Positions 31,138 through 39,479 of a DNA stretch of 42,193 bases are shown in pieces (the first letter of the stretch is position 1; every line of letters begins with the position of its first letter). A program made the translations under genes and the position numbers. The notes beneath the pieces are model-generated. The model had not been told where the DNA came from. It ran no database searches and saw only the letters and a list, made by a program, of their open reading frames with translations. Source of the DNA: Gottschalkia purinilytica (lineage in GTDB: Bacteria; Bacillota; Clostridia; Tissierellales; Gottschalkiaceae); NCBI RefSeq assembly GCF_001190785.1, contig NZ_LGSS01000020.1:1-42193 (forward strand), written 5' to 3'.

Positions 31138-31460
31138 TGTCTAGTTAACTACCACCACTTATAGAAGTGAATGGCTTCCTAGTCAATATCTCTAACCAGA
31201 CAAGTCCACATGGGCTCTAAAAGTCGCACCACCTCGAAATATAGTACAATAGCTTCTGCATTGATATATATGCTTGGTTTTCGCTATACTACTAGGCAAG
31301 TATTGAATATTTTACACTATAGAACATTTCCTATAGCAACTCAATATATTCAGTTTTTGGTTGTTCTTAAAATCATTATATCCTAATTTAGTAATTTCAT
31401 CTAGCATTTACCAAATTACTGCTATGAATCTTCTACTATAGAAGAAGAAGGATTCTACAC
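31138..31460 (-). mobile_element. Structured remnant resembling an IS200/IS605 right end with guide-RNA region; no intact TnpB
   Basis: The minus strand has a series of hairpins. A 10-bp stem (31193-31202 with 31138-31147) encloses ACTA/TAGT and a CACTT-loop-AAGTG stem (31156-31169); its flanks read GGAAGCC...GGTGGTAGTTAAC, like the ends of many IS605-type tnpB elements. Further upstream are TAGTATAGC/GCTATTGTACTA, CTATAGGA/TTCTATAG, AGTAATTT/AAATTACT and GAATC/GATTC stems. Short frames end with a basic-hydrophobic tail but carry stops and no TnpB zinc-finger motif, and there is room for only a few hundred bases. It could also be a free-standing structured RNA. The remainder of the 30917-31600 spacer holds AT-rich sequence and the direct repeats. 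Confidence 0.45.
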
Positions 31461-31567
31461 AGTCTATTAAAATATACATTAATCTAATATGAATTTGAAA
31501 TAATTTATTTCTATATATTTTTAGTTTTATATAATTTTTTTCTATATAAAATTCACTAAAATTTATA

Positions 31568-31585
31568 ATAAGTTGCATAAAAATA
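31568..31585 (+). repeat. Direct repeat, right copy
   Basis: ATAAGTTGCATAAAAATA; one mismatch from the copy at 31018-31035, 550 bases away. It lies just past the stop of the CCG-domain gene. Confidence 0.7.
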
Positions 31586-31600
31586 AATATCTGTTTAACT

Positions 31601-32380
31601 TTATTTAAATATACTATTTATATTTCTTTTAGTTTTATATCTATTTTTCCAACTTGTAATAGGTGTACTTGGTATTCCTGGAAATTGAGAATCAGATGTC
31701 CATGTATTATTGAACACTAAATCTAAAATATGAACTGCCTTTTTATCACCTTTAGCCATAGCTTCTCTACAAGCAGCACAATAAGTTACCATATAATCTG
31801 ACTTTACTTCTTCGGTTCTTCTTTTCATAACTTTTAAAGCTAATTGTGGATTCGCAGGTACTACCATTCCCCCAAATCCACAACATCTTGTATTTTCTCT
31901 ACTATGTAGTGTTTCTTCTATTTCATATCCTAATTCCTTCATTATCCATCTTACTCCATCTTGTATAGAAGATACATTTCTAGTAGAACATGAATCATGT
32001 ATAGCAAAAACAATATTACTATCTTTTCCAATACCTATAGACTCTTTTGGTAATCCTATTGCAGGAAGCAGTTGCCAAAGAGAAGTTACTTTTAAATTTG
32101 TACTATATTTATTCATATTCGTATAACATGATTGACAGGCAACTATTATCTCCTCTACTTCCATTTGTTCAAATTCTTTTTGTAATTTTTCATGTCTTTC
32201 TTTAAACTTATCTACTTGTCCTATATCTAGTGTTGGTTTTCCACAACAATTTAAAATTCCACCTGTTCCTGGCAGTTTTTCTTGCAAATATATCAACACT
32301 TTTTTTACTAACTCGGGACTATATGATGATAAACTGCATCCTGGGAAAAATACTTTTTTAATTTTATTATTTCTATTCAT
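31601..32380 (-). CDS. Two-CCG-domain (HdrB/GlpC-like) Fe-S protein
   Basis: A 259-aa protein with two complete CCG domains (the Cx31-39CCx35-36CxxC type): C15, C45-C46, C82-C85 and C131, C166-C167, C201-C204. In HdrB such domains hold non-cubane Fe-S clusters that carry out disulfide chemistry; in GlpC and LutA they belong to membrane electron-transfer or oxidase complexes. Here it starts 8 bases inside the end of the upstream ferredoxin gene, so the two are translationally coupled, an HdrC-HdrB order. No HdrA, flavoprotein or dehydrogenase partner is encoded nearby. ATG start. The C-terminal 40 residues are basic and outside the domain. Confidence 0.87.
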   Translation of the reverse strand: MNRNNKIKKVFFPGCSLSSYSPELVKKVLIYLQEKLPGTGGILNCCGKPTLDIGQVDKFKERHEKLQKEFEQMEVEEIIVACQSCYTNMNKYSTNLKVTSLWQLLPAIGLPKESIGIGKDSNIVFAIHDSCSTRNVSSIQDGVRWIMKELGYEIEETLHSRENTRCCGFGGMVVPANPQLALKVMKRRTEEVKSDYMVTYCAACREAMAKGDKKAVHILDLVFNNTWTSDSQFPGIPSTPITSWKNRYKTKRNINSIFK

Positions 32381-32771
32381 GTTTCCCTTCCTCTCTTTGT
32401 TTATTAAGTTTTCCTGTAGTAAACATTTTTGAGAAGCTTAATAATTGATGCATTTCTATTGCACTATGACCTTTCATAGGTGACTTACCATTATTGTCTT
32501 TTACAAAAGCTTGTCTCATTTCCATAAATTTATCTTGTATTTCTAAATTTTTAGGACATACTATTGTACATTGATTACACATATTACATGAATATGGTAT
32601 TGCAGGATCTATTGTTTCTGTTTCTAATACTTTTTGAAATAAATCCTTAGGACTATTACAGTATTCTTCTAGCATTAAACATTCTTTTACACAAAGTCTA
32701 CAACCAGAACAACTTTCTGATATTTCTTTTATCTTGTCCATTAAATCTTTACTAAAGTTAGTTTTTTTCAT
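32373..32771 (-). CDS. 8-Cys ferredoxin-type protein (HdrC-like)
   Basis: A 132-aa protein binding two [4Fe-4S] clusters: C21xxC24xxC27xxxC31 and C62xxC65xxC68xxxC72(P). The spacing of about 30 residues between motifs is that of HdrC/GlpC-type ferredoxin domains, not of short clostridial ferredoxins. A C-terminal helical part (80-132) follows. ATG behind AGGAGG. It overlaps the CCG gene by 8 bases, implying a stable complex. Confidence 0.88.
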   Translation of the reverse strand: MKKTNFSKDLMDKIKEISESCSGCRLCVKECLMLEEYCNSPKDLFQKVLETETIDPAIPYSCNMCNQCTIVCPKNLEIQDKFMEMRQAFVKDNNGKSPMKGHSAIEMHQLLSFSKMFTTGKLNKQREEGKHE

Positions 32772-32782
32772 TTAAATGCCTC

Positions 32783-33778
32783 CTAACTGTGTAGGTAGTC
32801 TTTTAAAAGATTATTCATAAAATCTATATCTAGATATTCTTTTATTTTTTCAAAAGTATCCATATTTTTTATATCTTTATCTGGATTTTGATATTCTAAA
32901 TATGCATAAGCACACCATGATAATGCTCTTAAGTAAAGATATGGAGTATATAAATTAACTCTTTCTCTTATATCATTATCTTTACATTTAACATACTTAG
33001 TATAAACTTTAAAAAAGTCTTCTTTTTCTTCTCTATTTAAAATATAATTTCCTTTCCATAAAGTAGTAGTTGGAGCTAAAAATTGAGTTAAATCCTGACA
33101 TGGATCACTTATAACTGGCTTTTCCCAATCTATCAGATAGCTTTTTTTATCAGATATTATAAAATTATGTGAATTAACTTCTGTGTTATTTATAACATGC
33201 CATTTATTTTCTATAAAATATTTTTCCTTATTTTTATTCTTTTCAGCCCAATCTAAAAAATTATGAAACATTTTTTTTACTTCCAATGATAATTTATTTG
33301 ATTGTAAAACATTGCTTAAGAGTTTTTTACTTTCCTTTATTCTTTCACTAAATATATTTTCCTCTATTAAAAAATGTTTTGTATTAACTTCTTCTAAATC
33401 TAAAGAGTGAATCTTAGCAAATATCTTAGCTGCATTATTTACGTTCTTTTTATAATTTAAAGGCTTTCCTTCGAGAAACTCCATAATGAGTATCCCATAA
33501 TCAAAAAAGCCTTTGGAATCATCTACAAAGAATACTTTCGGCGTTACTCCAGATGTTTCAAGAGCTTTTAGAGAATCATACTCATATTTTATTTGATTTT
33601 CTATTCCCAATTGACTACCAGTATTCACCCTAAAAACATATTTTTCATTCTTAGAATCTATTAAAAAGTTAATATTATATTCTCCTTGAGCTAAAAAATT
33701 AACTGTATATTCATTATCTAAAAAAGCACTATACATTAAATATTCAGATATTTCGTTTAGTAGATCATCTTTTAACAT
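32783..33778 (-). CDS. Aminoglycoside/choline-kinase-fold protein with altered catalytic loop
   Basis: A protein of about 331 aa of the APH/choline kinase superfamily. N-lobe: FLAQGEYNINFLI (nucleotide loop) and KYVFRVNT (the strand that normally carries the ATP-binding Lys). Hinge: GILIMEFLEGKPL. The catalytic loop usually reads H-x-D-x4-N; here it aligns as NTEVNSHN, so His is replaced and Asp becomes Glu (about residue 200). The Mg-binding Asp in YLIDWEKP is kept. Start choice is uncertain: GTG 33790, ATG 33787 or ATG 33778, of which the last has the best distance to GGAG. It overlaps the end of the glycosyltransferase gene. It may phosphorylate a sugar or choline-like compound, or only bind it. 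Confidence 0.78.
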   Translation of the reverse strand: MLKDDLLNEISEYLMYSAFLDNEYTVNFLAQGEYNINFLIDSKNEKYVFRVNTGSQLGIENQIKYEYDSLKALETSGVTPKVFFVDDSKGFFDYGILIMEFLEGKPLNYKKNVNNAAKIFAKIHSLDLEEVNTKHFLIEENIFSERIKESKKLLSNVLQSNKLSLEVKKMFHNFLDWAEKNKNKEKYFIENKWHVINNTEVNSHNFIISDKKSYLIDWEKPVISDPCQDLTQFLAPTTTLWKGNYILNREEKEDFFKVYTKYVKCKDNDIRERVNLYTPYLYLRALSWCAYAYLEYQNPDKDIKNMDTFEKIKEYLDIDFMNNLLKDYLHS

Positions 33779-34460
33779 AACAAACATCACTCCAACTTTC
33801 TTTTAAATATTCAATAGTATTTATTGGACTAACATCTCTTTTAAATTCATTATTTTTTATACTATTTTTAAAATAAATAATATCCTCTTTCGTATCAATA
33901 TCTCTATGTTTAGTAACTAGTCCAACTTTTAGAAAAAGCTCATTAGCTATATCTAATGTATTTTCAAGTACAGATTTTTCTCCCCATTTTAAATTACTTG
34001 AAAATACTCTAGTATGGAGTGTCTTCATTCCTATAAGATAATATCCTCCATCAAACGTAGGACCTAAACATATATCACTTTTATCTAAAATATGAAATGA
34101 ATTGTATATATCTTTCGGCTGTATATCAGGTACATCACTACCTATTAGACTTACCTTTTCATATCCTTTATCAAATATATATTCAAAAGCATTTTTCATT
34201 CTATCTCCAAGTGTATCTCCTATCTGTGGAAAAACTTTGATATTATTTGGAGTTATATCCTTTATAACTTCAAAAGAATCTTCAGGTGTAAAAGTTAAAT
34301 ATATATCTATATCTTTTTTTATTATATTACAAATATTAAACAGGTCTTTAAGAAAACAAGTGTGTATCTCTGCACACTGTTGACCTGTAAATATATCCAT
34401 TAGTCTTGTTTTTGTCTTACCAGGAATAGGTATTCTAGTCATTATTATTAAAGCATCCAC
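33765..34460 (-). CDS. TIGR04282-type transferase (DUF2064, CofC-like glycosyl/nucleotidyltransferase)
   Basis: A 231-aa GT-A fold protein: ALIIMTRIPIPGKTKTRL at the start (nucleotide-sugar or NTP loop), QIGDTLGDRM, LIGSDVPDI (the metal site, D-V/S-P) and LGPTFDGGYYLIGM. These are hallmarks of the family annotated as rSAM/selenodomain-associated transferase 1. Genes of this family usually accompany transferase 2, as here. GTG start at 34460; its G is also the last base of the preceding stop (TAGTG), so translation is tightly coupled. Confidence 0.88.
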   Translation of the reverse strand: MDALIIMTRIPIPGKTKTRLMDIFTGQQCAEIHTCFLKDLFNICNIIKKDIDIYLTFTPEDSFEVIKDITPNNIKVFPQIGDTLGDRMKNAFEYIFDKGYEKVSLIGSDVPDIQPKDIYNSFHILDKSDICLGPTFDGGYYLIGMKTLHTRVFSSNLKWGEKSVLENTLDIANELFLKVGLVTKHRDIDTKEDIIYFKNSIKNNEFKRDVSPINTIEYLKESWSDVCYVKR

Positions 34461-35134
34461 TATCTTGCCTCCCTATACATGCTATTGAGAGTTTTAGGAC
34501 TAACTCCTAGTAAATACATTATCTTTATTTTATGCATTAATAGTAAAGTTCTTAGCTGTCCACCTGATTTAAAACGCCTACCAGATGTTCCAATTTTAGT
34601 AGATAACATTTTCAGCTTTGTAACTTTATTTAATCTTTTAGAAAATTCCCAATCTTCCATAATTTCTATTTCTTTAAATCCATCTATTTTATTAAATAAT
34701 TTCTTTTTTATAAAAATTCCCTGATCTCCAAAGTAAAGTCCCAAGTACTTAGCTCTTAAGTTAGATGTCACTGATACAAATCTCATAAATGCAGTATCAT
34801 AATCATAAAAATAAATAGGAAAGCCACCAGCACAATATCCTTCTTCCATGCAATTTCGTATACTTATTAAAGAATTTTCTTCTAGTTTAGAATCTGAGTG
34901 TATAAACCACAATATATCTCCTTTAGCAACTTTAGCACCAGCATTCATTTGCTTTCCTCTACCTTTTTCGCTATTTATTACTATAGCATATTTTGAAGCT
35001 ATTTTAACCGTACTATCTGTACTACCCCCATCTACTACAATTATCTCTTTATCCCCTTTTAGTCTTTGTATCTGTGTTAATGTATTCTCTATACTTTTTT
35101 CTTCATTAAGTAAAGGTAATATAATGGAAATCAA
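34460..35134 (-). CDS. TIGR04283-type family 2 glycosyltransferase
   Basis: A 224-aa GT2 glycosyltransferase: ISIILPLLNEEKSIENTL, IIVVDGGSTDSTV, EKGRGKQMNAGA, ILWFIHSDS (metal DxD equivalent), GFPIYF, YFGDQGIF and GFKEIEIMEDWEFSKRL, ending in a basic KIMYLLGVSPKTLNSMYR tail. It matches the family called rSAM/selenodomain-associated transferase 2. No N-terminal membrane helix is seen. Start TTG at 35134, six bases after AGGTGG, about 14 bases after the ATPase gene. Adjacent transporter, transferase 1 and kinase-like genes suggest the glycosylation of a small imported or modified compound. Confidence 0.88.
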   Translation of the reverse strand: MISIILPLLNEEKSIENTLTQIQRLKGDKEIIVVDGGSTDSTVKIASKYAIVINSEKGRGKQMNAGAKVAKGDILWFIHSDSKLEENSLISIRNCMEEGYCAGGFPIYFYDYDTAFMRFVSVTSNLRAKYLGLYFGDQGIFIKKKLFNKIDGFKEIEIMEDWEFSKRLNKVTKLKMLSTKIGTSGRRFKSGGQLRTLLLMHKIKIMYLLGVSPKTLNSMYREAR

Positions 35135-35148
35135 TGTTCTCCACCTTT

Positions 35149-36174
35149 CTAAGCTTCATAAAATATAGCTTTATCAAAGTCTATACACACTTCAACTTCG
35201 TCACCTTCACTAAAATGTATATTAGAATTAGATATACATTTTAGTTCAGTATCATCCACTATAACTGTATAGTATAGTCTATCACCAGCATATCTCTTCG
35301 TATTTATGGTTCCTATAATATTTGAAATTCCTTCTCTCTTTTTAATATTTACATCTTCAGGCTTTATCATTAACTTACCTTCACAGCATTTATCTAATGA
35401 CATTTCAGCAGTAAATATAGAAGACTTGAATATTCCATTCTTGACTACACCATCTATATAATTTTTATCACCAAAGAAGTTAGCAACCTCAGGAGATACT
35501 GGTTTCTCATATAATTCTGTAGGACTCCCAAATTGATTTATCTTTCCATCAAGCATAATTGCTATTTTATCTGACATCATTAATGCTTCTTCCTTGTCAT
35601 GAGTTACTAATATAGTTGTAATTTTAAGTCTTTTTTGTATATCTAATATAAAAAGCCTCATATCTTCCCTAAGCCTCATGTCTAAGTTAGAAAATGGTTC
35701 ATCAAGTAACAAAACTTTAGGCTCTACAGCCAATGCTCTCGCTAAAGCTATTCTTTGTTTTTGTCCTCCTGATAATTCACTTATTTTCTTCTTTTCAAAT
35801 CTACTTAATCTTACTAGTTCTAACATTTCCTTTGTCTTTAAGCTTATCTGTTTTTTATCTATCTTTCTCATTTTAAGTCCAAATCCTATATTTTCTTCTA
35901 CATTTAAGTGTGGAAATAATAAATAGTCTTGAAATACTATTGTTATATTTCGCTGTTCAACTGGAGTATTTAAAATAGACTTACCATTAACTAGCACGTC
36001 TCCTTCATCAGTATCCAAAAGTCCTGATATGATTTTAAGGGTAGTTGTTTTTCCACACCCTGAAGGACCTAATAGAGAAACTAGTTCCCCTTCTTCTACT
36101 GTTAAGTTTACATTATCTAAGATCTTCTTATTATCAAATAATTTCACAATATTTTTAAGTTCAACTTTAGACAT
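35149..36174 (-). CDS. ABC transporter ATPase (PotA/YnjD-like)
   Basis: A 341-aa importer ATPase. Walker A GPSGCGKT, Q-loop FQDYLLFPHL, signature ELSGGQKQRIALARAL, Walker B VLLLDEPFSNLD, H-loop TILVTHDKEEAL, then a TOBE-type C-terminal domain (about 240-341). The FSNLD/RLREDMR form is typical of the spermidine/Fe3+/thiamine-type importers. I use the ATG at 36174 (nine bases after AGGAG); a TTG at 36180 is too close. It is 206 bases from the permease gene, and a small palindrome (36200-36215) lies upstream, so it may also have its own promoter. Confidence 0.9.
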   Translation of the reverse strand: MSKVELKNIVKLFDNKKILDNVNLTVEEGELVSLLGPSGCGKTTTLKIISGLLDTDEGDVLVNGKSILNTPVEQRNITIVFQDYLLFPHLNVEENIGFGLKMRKIDKKQISLKTKEMLELVRLSRFEKKKISELSGGQKQRIALARALAVEPKVLLLDEPFSNLDMRLREDMRLFILDIQKRLKITTILVTHDKEEALMMSDKIAIMLDGKINQFGSPTELYEKPVSPEVANFFGDKNYIDGVVKNGIFKSSIFTAEMSLDKCCEGKLMIKPEDVNIKKREGISNIIGTINTKRYAGDRLYYTVIVDDTELKCISNSNIHFSEGDEVEVCIDFDKAIFYEA

Positions 36175-36199
36175 GTACAACGTCTCCTTATCTTTTATT

Positions 36200-36215
36200 T
36201 AGATTTAATAATCTA
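36200..36215. promoter_or_regulatory. Small palindrome upstream of the ATPase gene
   Basis: TAGATT-TAAT-AATCTA, a perfect 6-bp inverted repeat 26 bases upstream of the ATPase start, in the only long gap (36175-36380) within the transporter genes. Could be an operator; AT-rich sequence makes chance matches likely. Confidence 0.3.
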
Positions 36216-36380
36216 ATCTATGATCTAGGGTCATTAAGGTTATATAATACAAATATAGTAATATAACTACTCATATAAAAGTATGACTTTCATCATGTAA
36301 CTTAATAATTAATTCCAGTATTCATAACTTTATAAATAGAAAATAAGAATTATATAGGACTGAGATTAATCTTACAAATT

Positions 36381-37211
36381 TTAATTTGATAAAAAAATTC
36401 CATCTGAATTAAGTTTCATTTTATCTTCATAATAATGCCTTAAAAATCTCTCAATTAAATATAAAAGAATTAAAGTAGTTATTATAAAAACAATACTATA
36501 TACAGAAGCTATTGTTCTATCTCCACTTTGTATATATGGAAACATAACCATAGAAAATGTTACTACTTTACCCCCTCCAATTAAAAAGGTTAAGAAATAC
36601 TGACTAAAAGATACTATAAAAACTAAACTACTACTAACAATAAGTCCTGGCGATATAAGAGGAAGTGTTATATTTGTAAAAGTCTGAAAACTACTAGCTC
36701 CTAATACCTTAGCTTGAACTTCCATAGACTCTCCTAAAAGTTCAAATGTATCTTTAAGTATCTTAACTCCATAAGGAATACAAGGTATTATATGAACTAA
36801 TACGACTCCCATAAAAGTATTAGCTAGTCCAAGTTTTATAAAAGTAACATGTATTCCCATAGCTACTGCAACAGTAGGTACTATTATGGGAGAAAGTATA
36901 AGTATTTCAATAGCCTTTTTTCCTCTAAATTTATAAAAACCTAATGCTTTTCCAGCAGGAATACTAATCAAAACAGTTATTAAAGTCGTAACCATTGATA
37001 AGCATATACTAAATCCTAATATTTTAAATGACTTACTAGTTGGATCTAAAAAATACTTCCATCCTCTTAATCCCAGTGAACTAGGTACAATATTTGGCCA
37101 GGGCCAATTCTTAGCAAAGCTCCAAACTACTAGAATAATTAAAGGAGCTATAAAAATAAATATCATTATATATAAAATGAAATTAGATAAACTTAATTTT
37201 CTATTTTTCAT
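36381..37211 (-). CDS. ABC transporter permease (second subunit)
   Basis: A 276-aa permease with six predicted membrane helices and the EAA loop MEVQAKVLGASSFQTFTNITLPLISPG at about 165-190. The family is the PotC/ThiP/YnjC-like binding-protein-dependent permease. It starts 4 bases after the stop of the other permease. In E. coli the YnjC permease is one long fused protein; here the two halves are separate genes. Confidence 0.9.
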   Translation of the reverse strand: MKNRKLSLSNFILYIMIFIFIAPLIILVVWSFAKNWPWPNIVPSSLGLRGWKYFLDPTSKSFKILGFSICLSMVTTLITVLISIPAGKALGFYKFRGKKAIEILILSPIIVPTVAVAMGIHVTFIKLGLANTFMGVVLVHIIPCIPYGVKILKDTFELLGESMEVQAKVLGASSFQTFTNITLPLISPGLIVSSSLVFIVSFSQYFLTFLIGGGKVVTFSMVMFPYIQSGDRTIASVYSIVFIITTLILLYLIERFLRHYYEDKMKLNSDGIFLSN

Positions 37212-37215
37212 ATAC

Positions 37216-38085
37216 TCACCTATTATATTTAGAAATAACCTTAAAGGCTTTATTATAACCCCAAACTAATATCAATGATACAAAGGTTAATATCATATTT
37301 ATAACCATAGTATAAGGTCTGTGTTTTAGATCTGGATTACTATATTCAATATATGCTTTTACCGGTAATGCTTTTGGATTAGTAGGTCCTAGTAAGAACG
37401 GTACTTCAAATGCTCCAAATGAAAATGCAAATACCAGTATAAATGAAGTTACTATAGATGGCATAATAAGAGGAAGTGTAACTTTAAAGAATACTTGCCT
37501 CCTATTAGCTCCTAATGTTTTTGCTACATCTGAAAATTTATTATTCATATTGTTAAGAACGCTATAAACTACCATTCCAATAAAAGGAATCTCTTTCCAT
37601 AGATAAGTTATAATTATTCCTATACCATTTTTCTCAAACAATAATGATGGAAAATGATTTTGTGATGAAACAAATCCTAGACTATAAAATATTCTAGATA
37701 TAATTCCACTTTGAGATAATAAATTGTACACGAGTAATACTGCTACTATATGAGGTACAATTATTGGGACTTTAAACACTATATCTTCTACACCTTTTTT
37801 CTCTTTTTTTCTATATATTAGATAAGCCAAAGCAACTCCTAATATTACCGAAAGTGCAGAAGATATAAATGATATATATATACTAAATATAAGCGATGAT
37901 AAAAAATCTTTACTCATCATTACTTCTTTATAGTACTTAAGGGTAAAGTCTTTAAGTCCTACTATAGGAAAATATCCTATACTTTGTAAAAACCCCATAA
38001 CAATTCCTGTTACAAATATTCCTAATATAACTATCATTACTGGTGTAAGTAGAATATAAGGCTTCAGTTTGTACTTATATTTCAC
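37216..38085 (-). CDS. ABC transporter permease (first subunit)
   Basis: A 289-aa permease with six predicted membrane helices and the EAA loop FSDVAKTLGANRRQVFFKVTLPLIMPS at about 190-217, followed by FSFGAFEVPFLLGP, a pattern seen in the PotB/ThiP/YnjC group. GTG start at 38085 with AAAGGGGA upstream, 14 bases after the binding-protein gene. Confidence 0.9.
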   Translation of the reverse strand: MKYKYKLKPYILLTPVMIVILGIFVTGIVMGFLQSIGYFPIVGLKDFTLKYYKEVMMSKDFLSSLIFSIYISFISSALSVILGVALAYLIYRKKEKKGVEDIVFKVPIIVPHIVAVLLVYNLLSQSGIISRIFYSLGFVSSQNHFPSLLFEKNGIGIIITYLWKEIPFIGMVVYSVLNNMNNKFSDVAKTLGANRRQVFFKVTLPLIMPSIVTSFILVFAFSFGAFEVPFLLGPTNPKALPVKAYIEYSNPDLKHRPYTMVINMILTFVSLILVWGYNKAFKVISKYNR

Positions 38086-38099
38086 ATTTATCCCCTTTC

Positions 38100-39335
38100 T
38101 TACTTATTAGGAATACTTTCCATCCATATTTTCTCTATTATAGGAATTAAATTAGCAGGCATTTCAGGTAATCTATGATCAAGAAGTTCTTCTTGACTAA
38201 GTGCTGCATCTCCTATACTGCTTCTAACTTTTTCAAATTTCTTCTTTTCTTTTTCATTTAACTTATCACTGTCTAAAACTGGTTGTCCTCCTCCATGTTT
38301 AGGCTCATATTTTGAAGCTTGCATATCCACACTTAGTATATAGTTGATTACAGCTAATGCACCTTCTTTATTCGGAGAATTAAATGGTATAGCTAAAAAA
38401 TTAGTATTTCCTATAGTTCCTTTGTCAAATACAAAAGTCCTTGTAGATTCAGTAAATTCTCCCGTCTTTATTTTTGAAGCTGCAAAGTTAGGTGCATATG
38501 ACATAGTCATTAAAACCTCATTATCACCATACATATTATCAAGTAATGTACTTTCTGCTGGATATGTTTCTCCTTTTTTCCATAGATAAGGCTTTAACTC
38601 TTTTAAATAATCTATAGCAGGTTGTATTGCCTTTCTAACCGTGTCTTCATCTGCCTTCATGTCCATAAACTGTTCATGTCCAACAATATCATATATAATA
38701 TTTCTTACAAATGCACTTCCTGTAAAATCAGGTGGCGCAGGGTAAGTAAACTTTCCAGGATTATTTTTTGCAAATTCCATAAGCTCTTTATGATCTTTAG
38801 GTACTGCTTGAGTTTTCATCTTATCATATATCATTACGAATTGTGCTTTCCCATAAGGTGATTCATATCCTTCCACAGGAAATCCAAAATCAAATTTAGT
38901 TTCTACATCGTCCTTATCTATGTATTTTTTAAAATTAGGTAGCTTGTCTGAAAATGGTCCATACAACAGCTCATTCTCTCTAGCTGTAAAAAAATTCTCC
39001 CCATTAATCCATACTATATCTATACTTCCGTCTTTAACATTTAACTGCTTTTCATTTAAAAGTTTACTTAGAATTTCATCTATATTCATTCCAACCCTAT
39101 TTAATGTTATATCATACTTTTCCTTTAGTTTCTTAGAAAGATGATTATCTATCCATCCATTAAGTAATTGATCTCCTCCCCAACCGTAAAAGTTAACAGT
39201 GGTTCCTTTAGCTTTACTTAATACATCTTCCCATTTATCAATCGAAACATCATCCTTTGTTTGAGAAGTTTTGCCACAGCTTATTATTCCTAATGATAAA
39301 GTAATAATCATTAAGACACAAATTAATTTCTTCAT
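38100..39335 (-). CDS. YnjB-like ABC transporter substrate-binding lipoprotein
   Basis: A 411-aa binding lipoprotein. Signal peptide with lipobox IISC (Cys20). The mature part has the YnjB hallmarks: TVNFYGWGGDQLLNGWID, ITLNRV, GSIDIVWINGENF, LYGPFSDKLPNF, GYESPYGKAQFVMIYD and a C-terminal KIWMES. Family 1/8-like bilobal fold; the ligand of YnjB-type proteins is not established. First gene of the transporter operon, read from a good promoter (TTGAAA-17-TATAAT) in the divergent region shared with the nucleoside hydrolase gene. Confidence 0.88.
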   Translation of the reverse strand: MKKLICVLMIITLSLGIISCGKTSQTKDDVSIDKWEDVLSKAKGTTVNFYGWGGDQLLNGWIDNHLSKKLKEKYDITLNRVGMNIDEILSKLLNEKQLNVKDGSIDIVWINGENFFTARENELLYGPFSDKLPNFKKYIDKDDVETKFDFGFPVEGYESPYGKAQFVMIYDKMKTQAVPKDHKELMEFAKNNPGKFTYPAPPDFTGSAFVRNIIYDIVGHEQFMDMKADEDTVRKAIQPAIDYLKELKPYLWKKGETYPAESTLLDNMYGDNEVLMTMSYAPNFAASKIKTGEFTESTRTFVFDKGTIGNTNFLAIPFNSPNKEGALAVINYILSVDMQASKYEPKHGGGQPVLDSDKLNEKEKKKFEKVRSSIGDAALSQEELLDHRLPEMPANLIPIIEKIWMESIPNK

Positions 39336-39388
39336 TTCTTTATCCTCCTATTCCTCATATTTATCGTTTTTACAACATTTTCACATAT

Positions 39389-39417
39389 ATTATAAGTGTT
39401 GCATACATTTTTTTCAA
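39389..39417 (-). promoter_or_regulatory. Promoter of the ynjB-like transporter operon
   Basis: On the minus strand TTGAAA (39412-39417), a 17-base spacer and TATAAT (39389-39394). The spacer contains TGTATGCA (39400-39407), also found downstream of the -10 box of the divergent promoter. The start codon of the binding protein lies about 54 bases downstream. Confidence 0.8.
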
Positions 39418-39450
39418 ATTATTTTATAACCGTCCTTAAAGCTACAATCT

Positions 39451-39479
39451 TTGACAAAATAAAAATTTTGTTGTATCAT
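39451..39479 (+). promoter_or_regulatory. Promoter of the nucleoside hydrolase gene
   Basis: TTGACA (39451-39456), a 17-base spacer and TATCAT (39474-39479). Immediately after the -10 box is TGTATGCA (39480-39487), the same 8-mer found in the spacer of the opposite promoter in the same orientation relative to transcription. A regulator binding both would control the divergent genes together. Confidence 0.8.

Noticed and set aside
31138-31460. Known housekeeping RNA (RNase P, tmRNA, 6S) or T-box
   Set aside because: None of the diagnostic stretches I know for these RNAs (the RNase P core, the tmRNA ends, the T-box TGGNACC) is present in either orientation.
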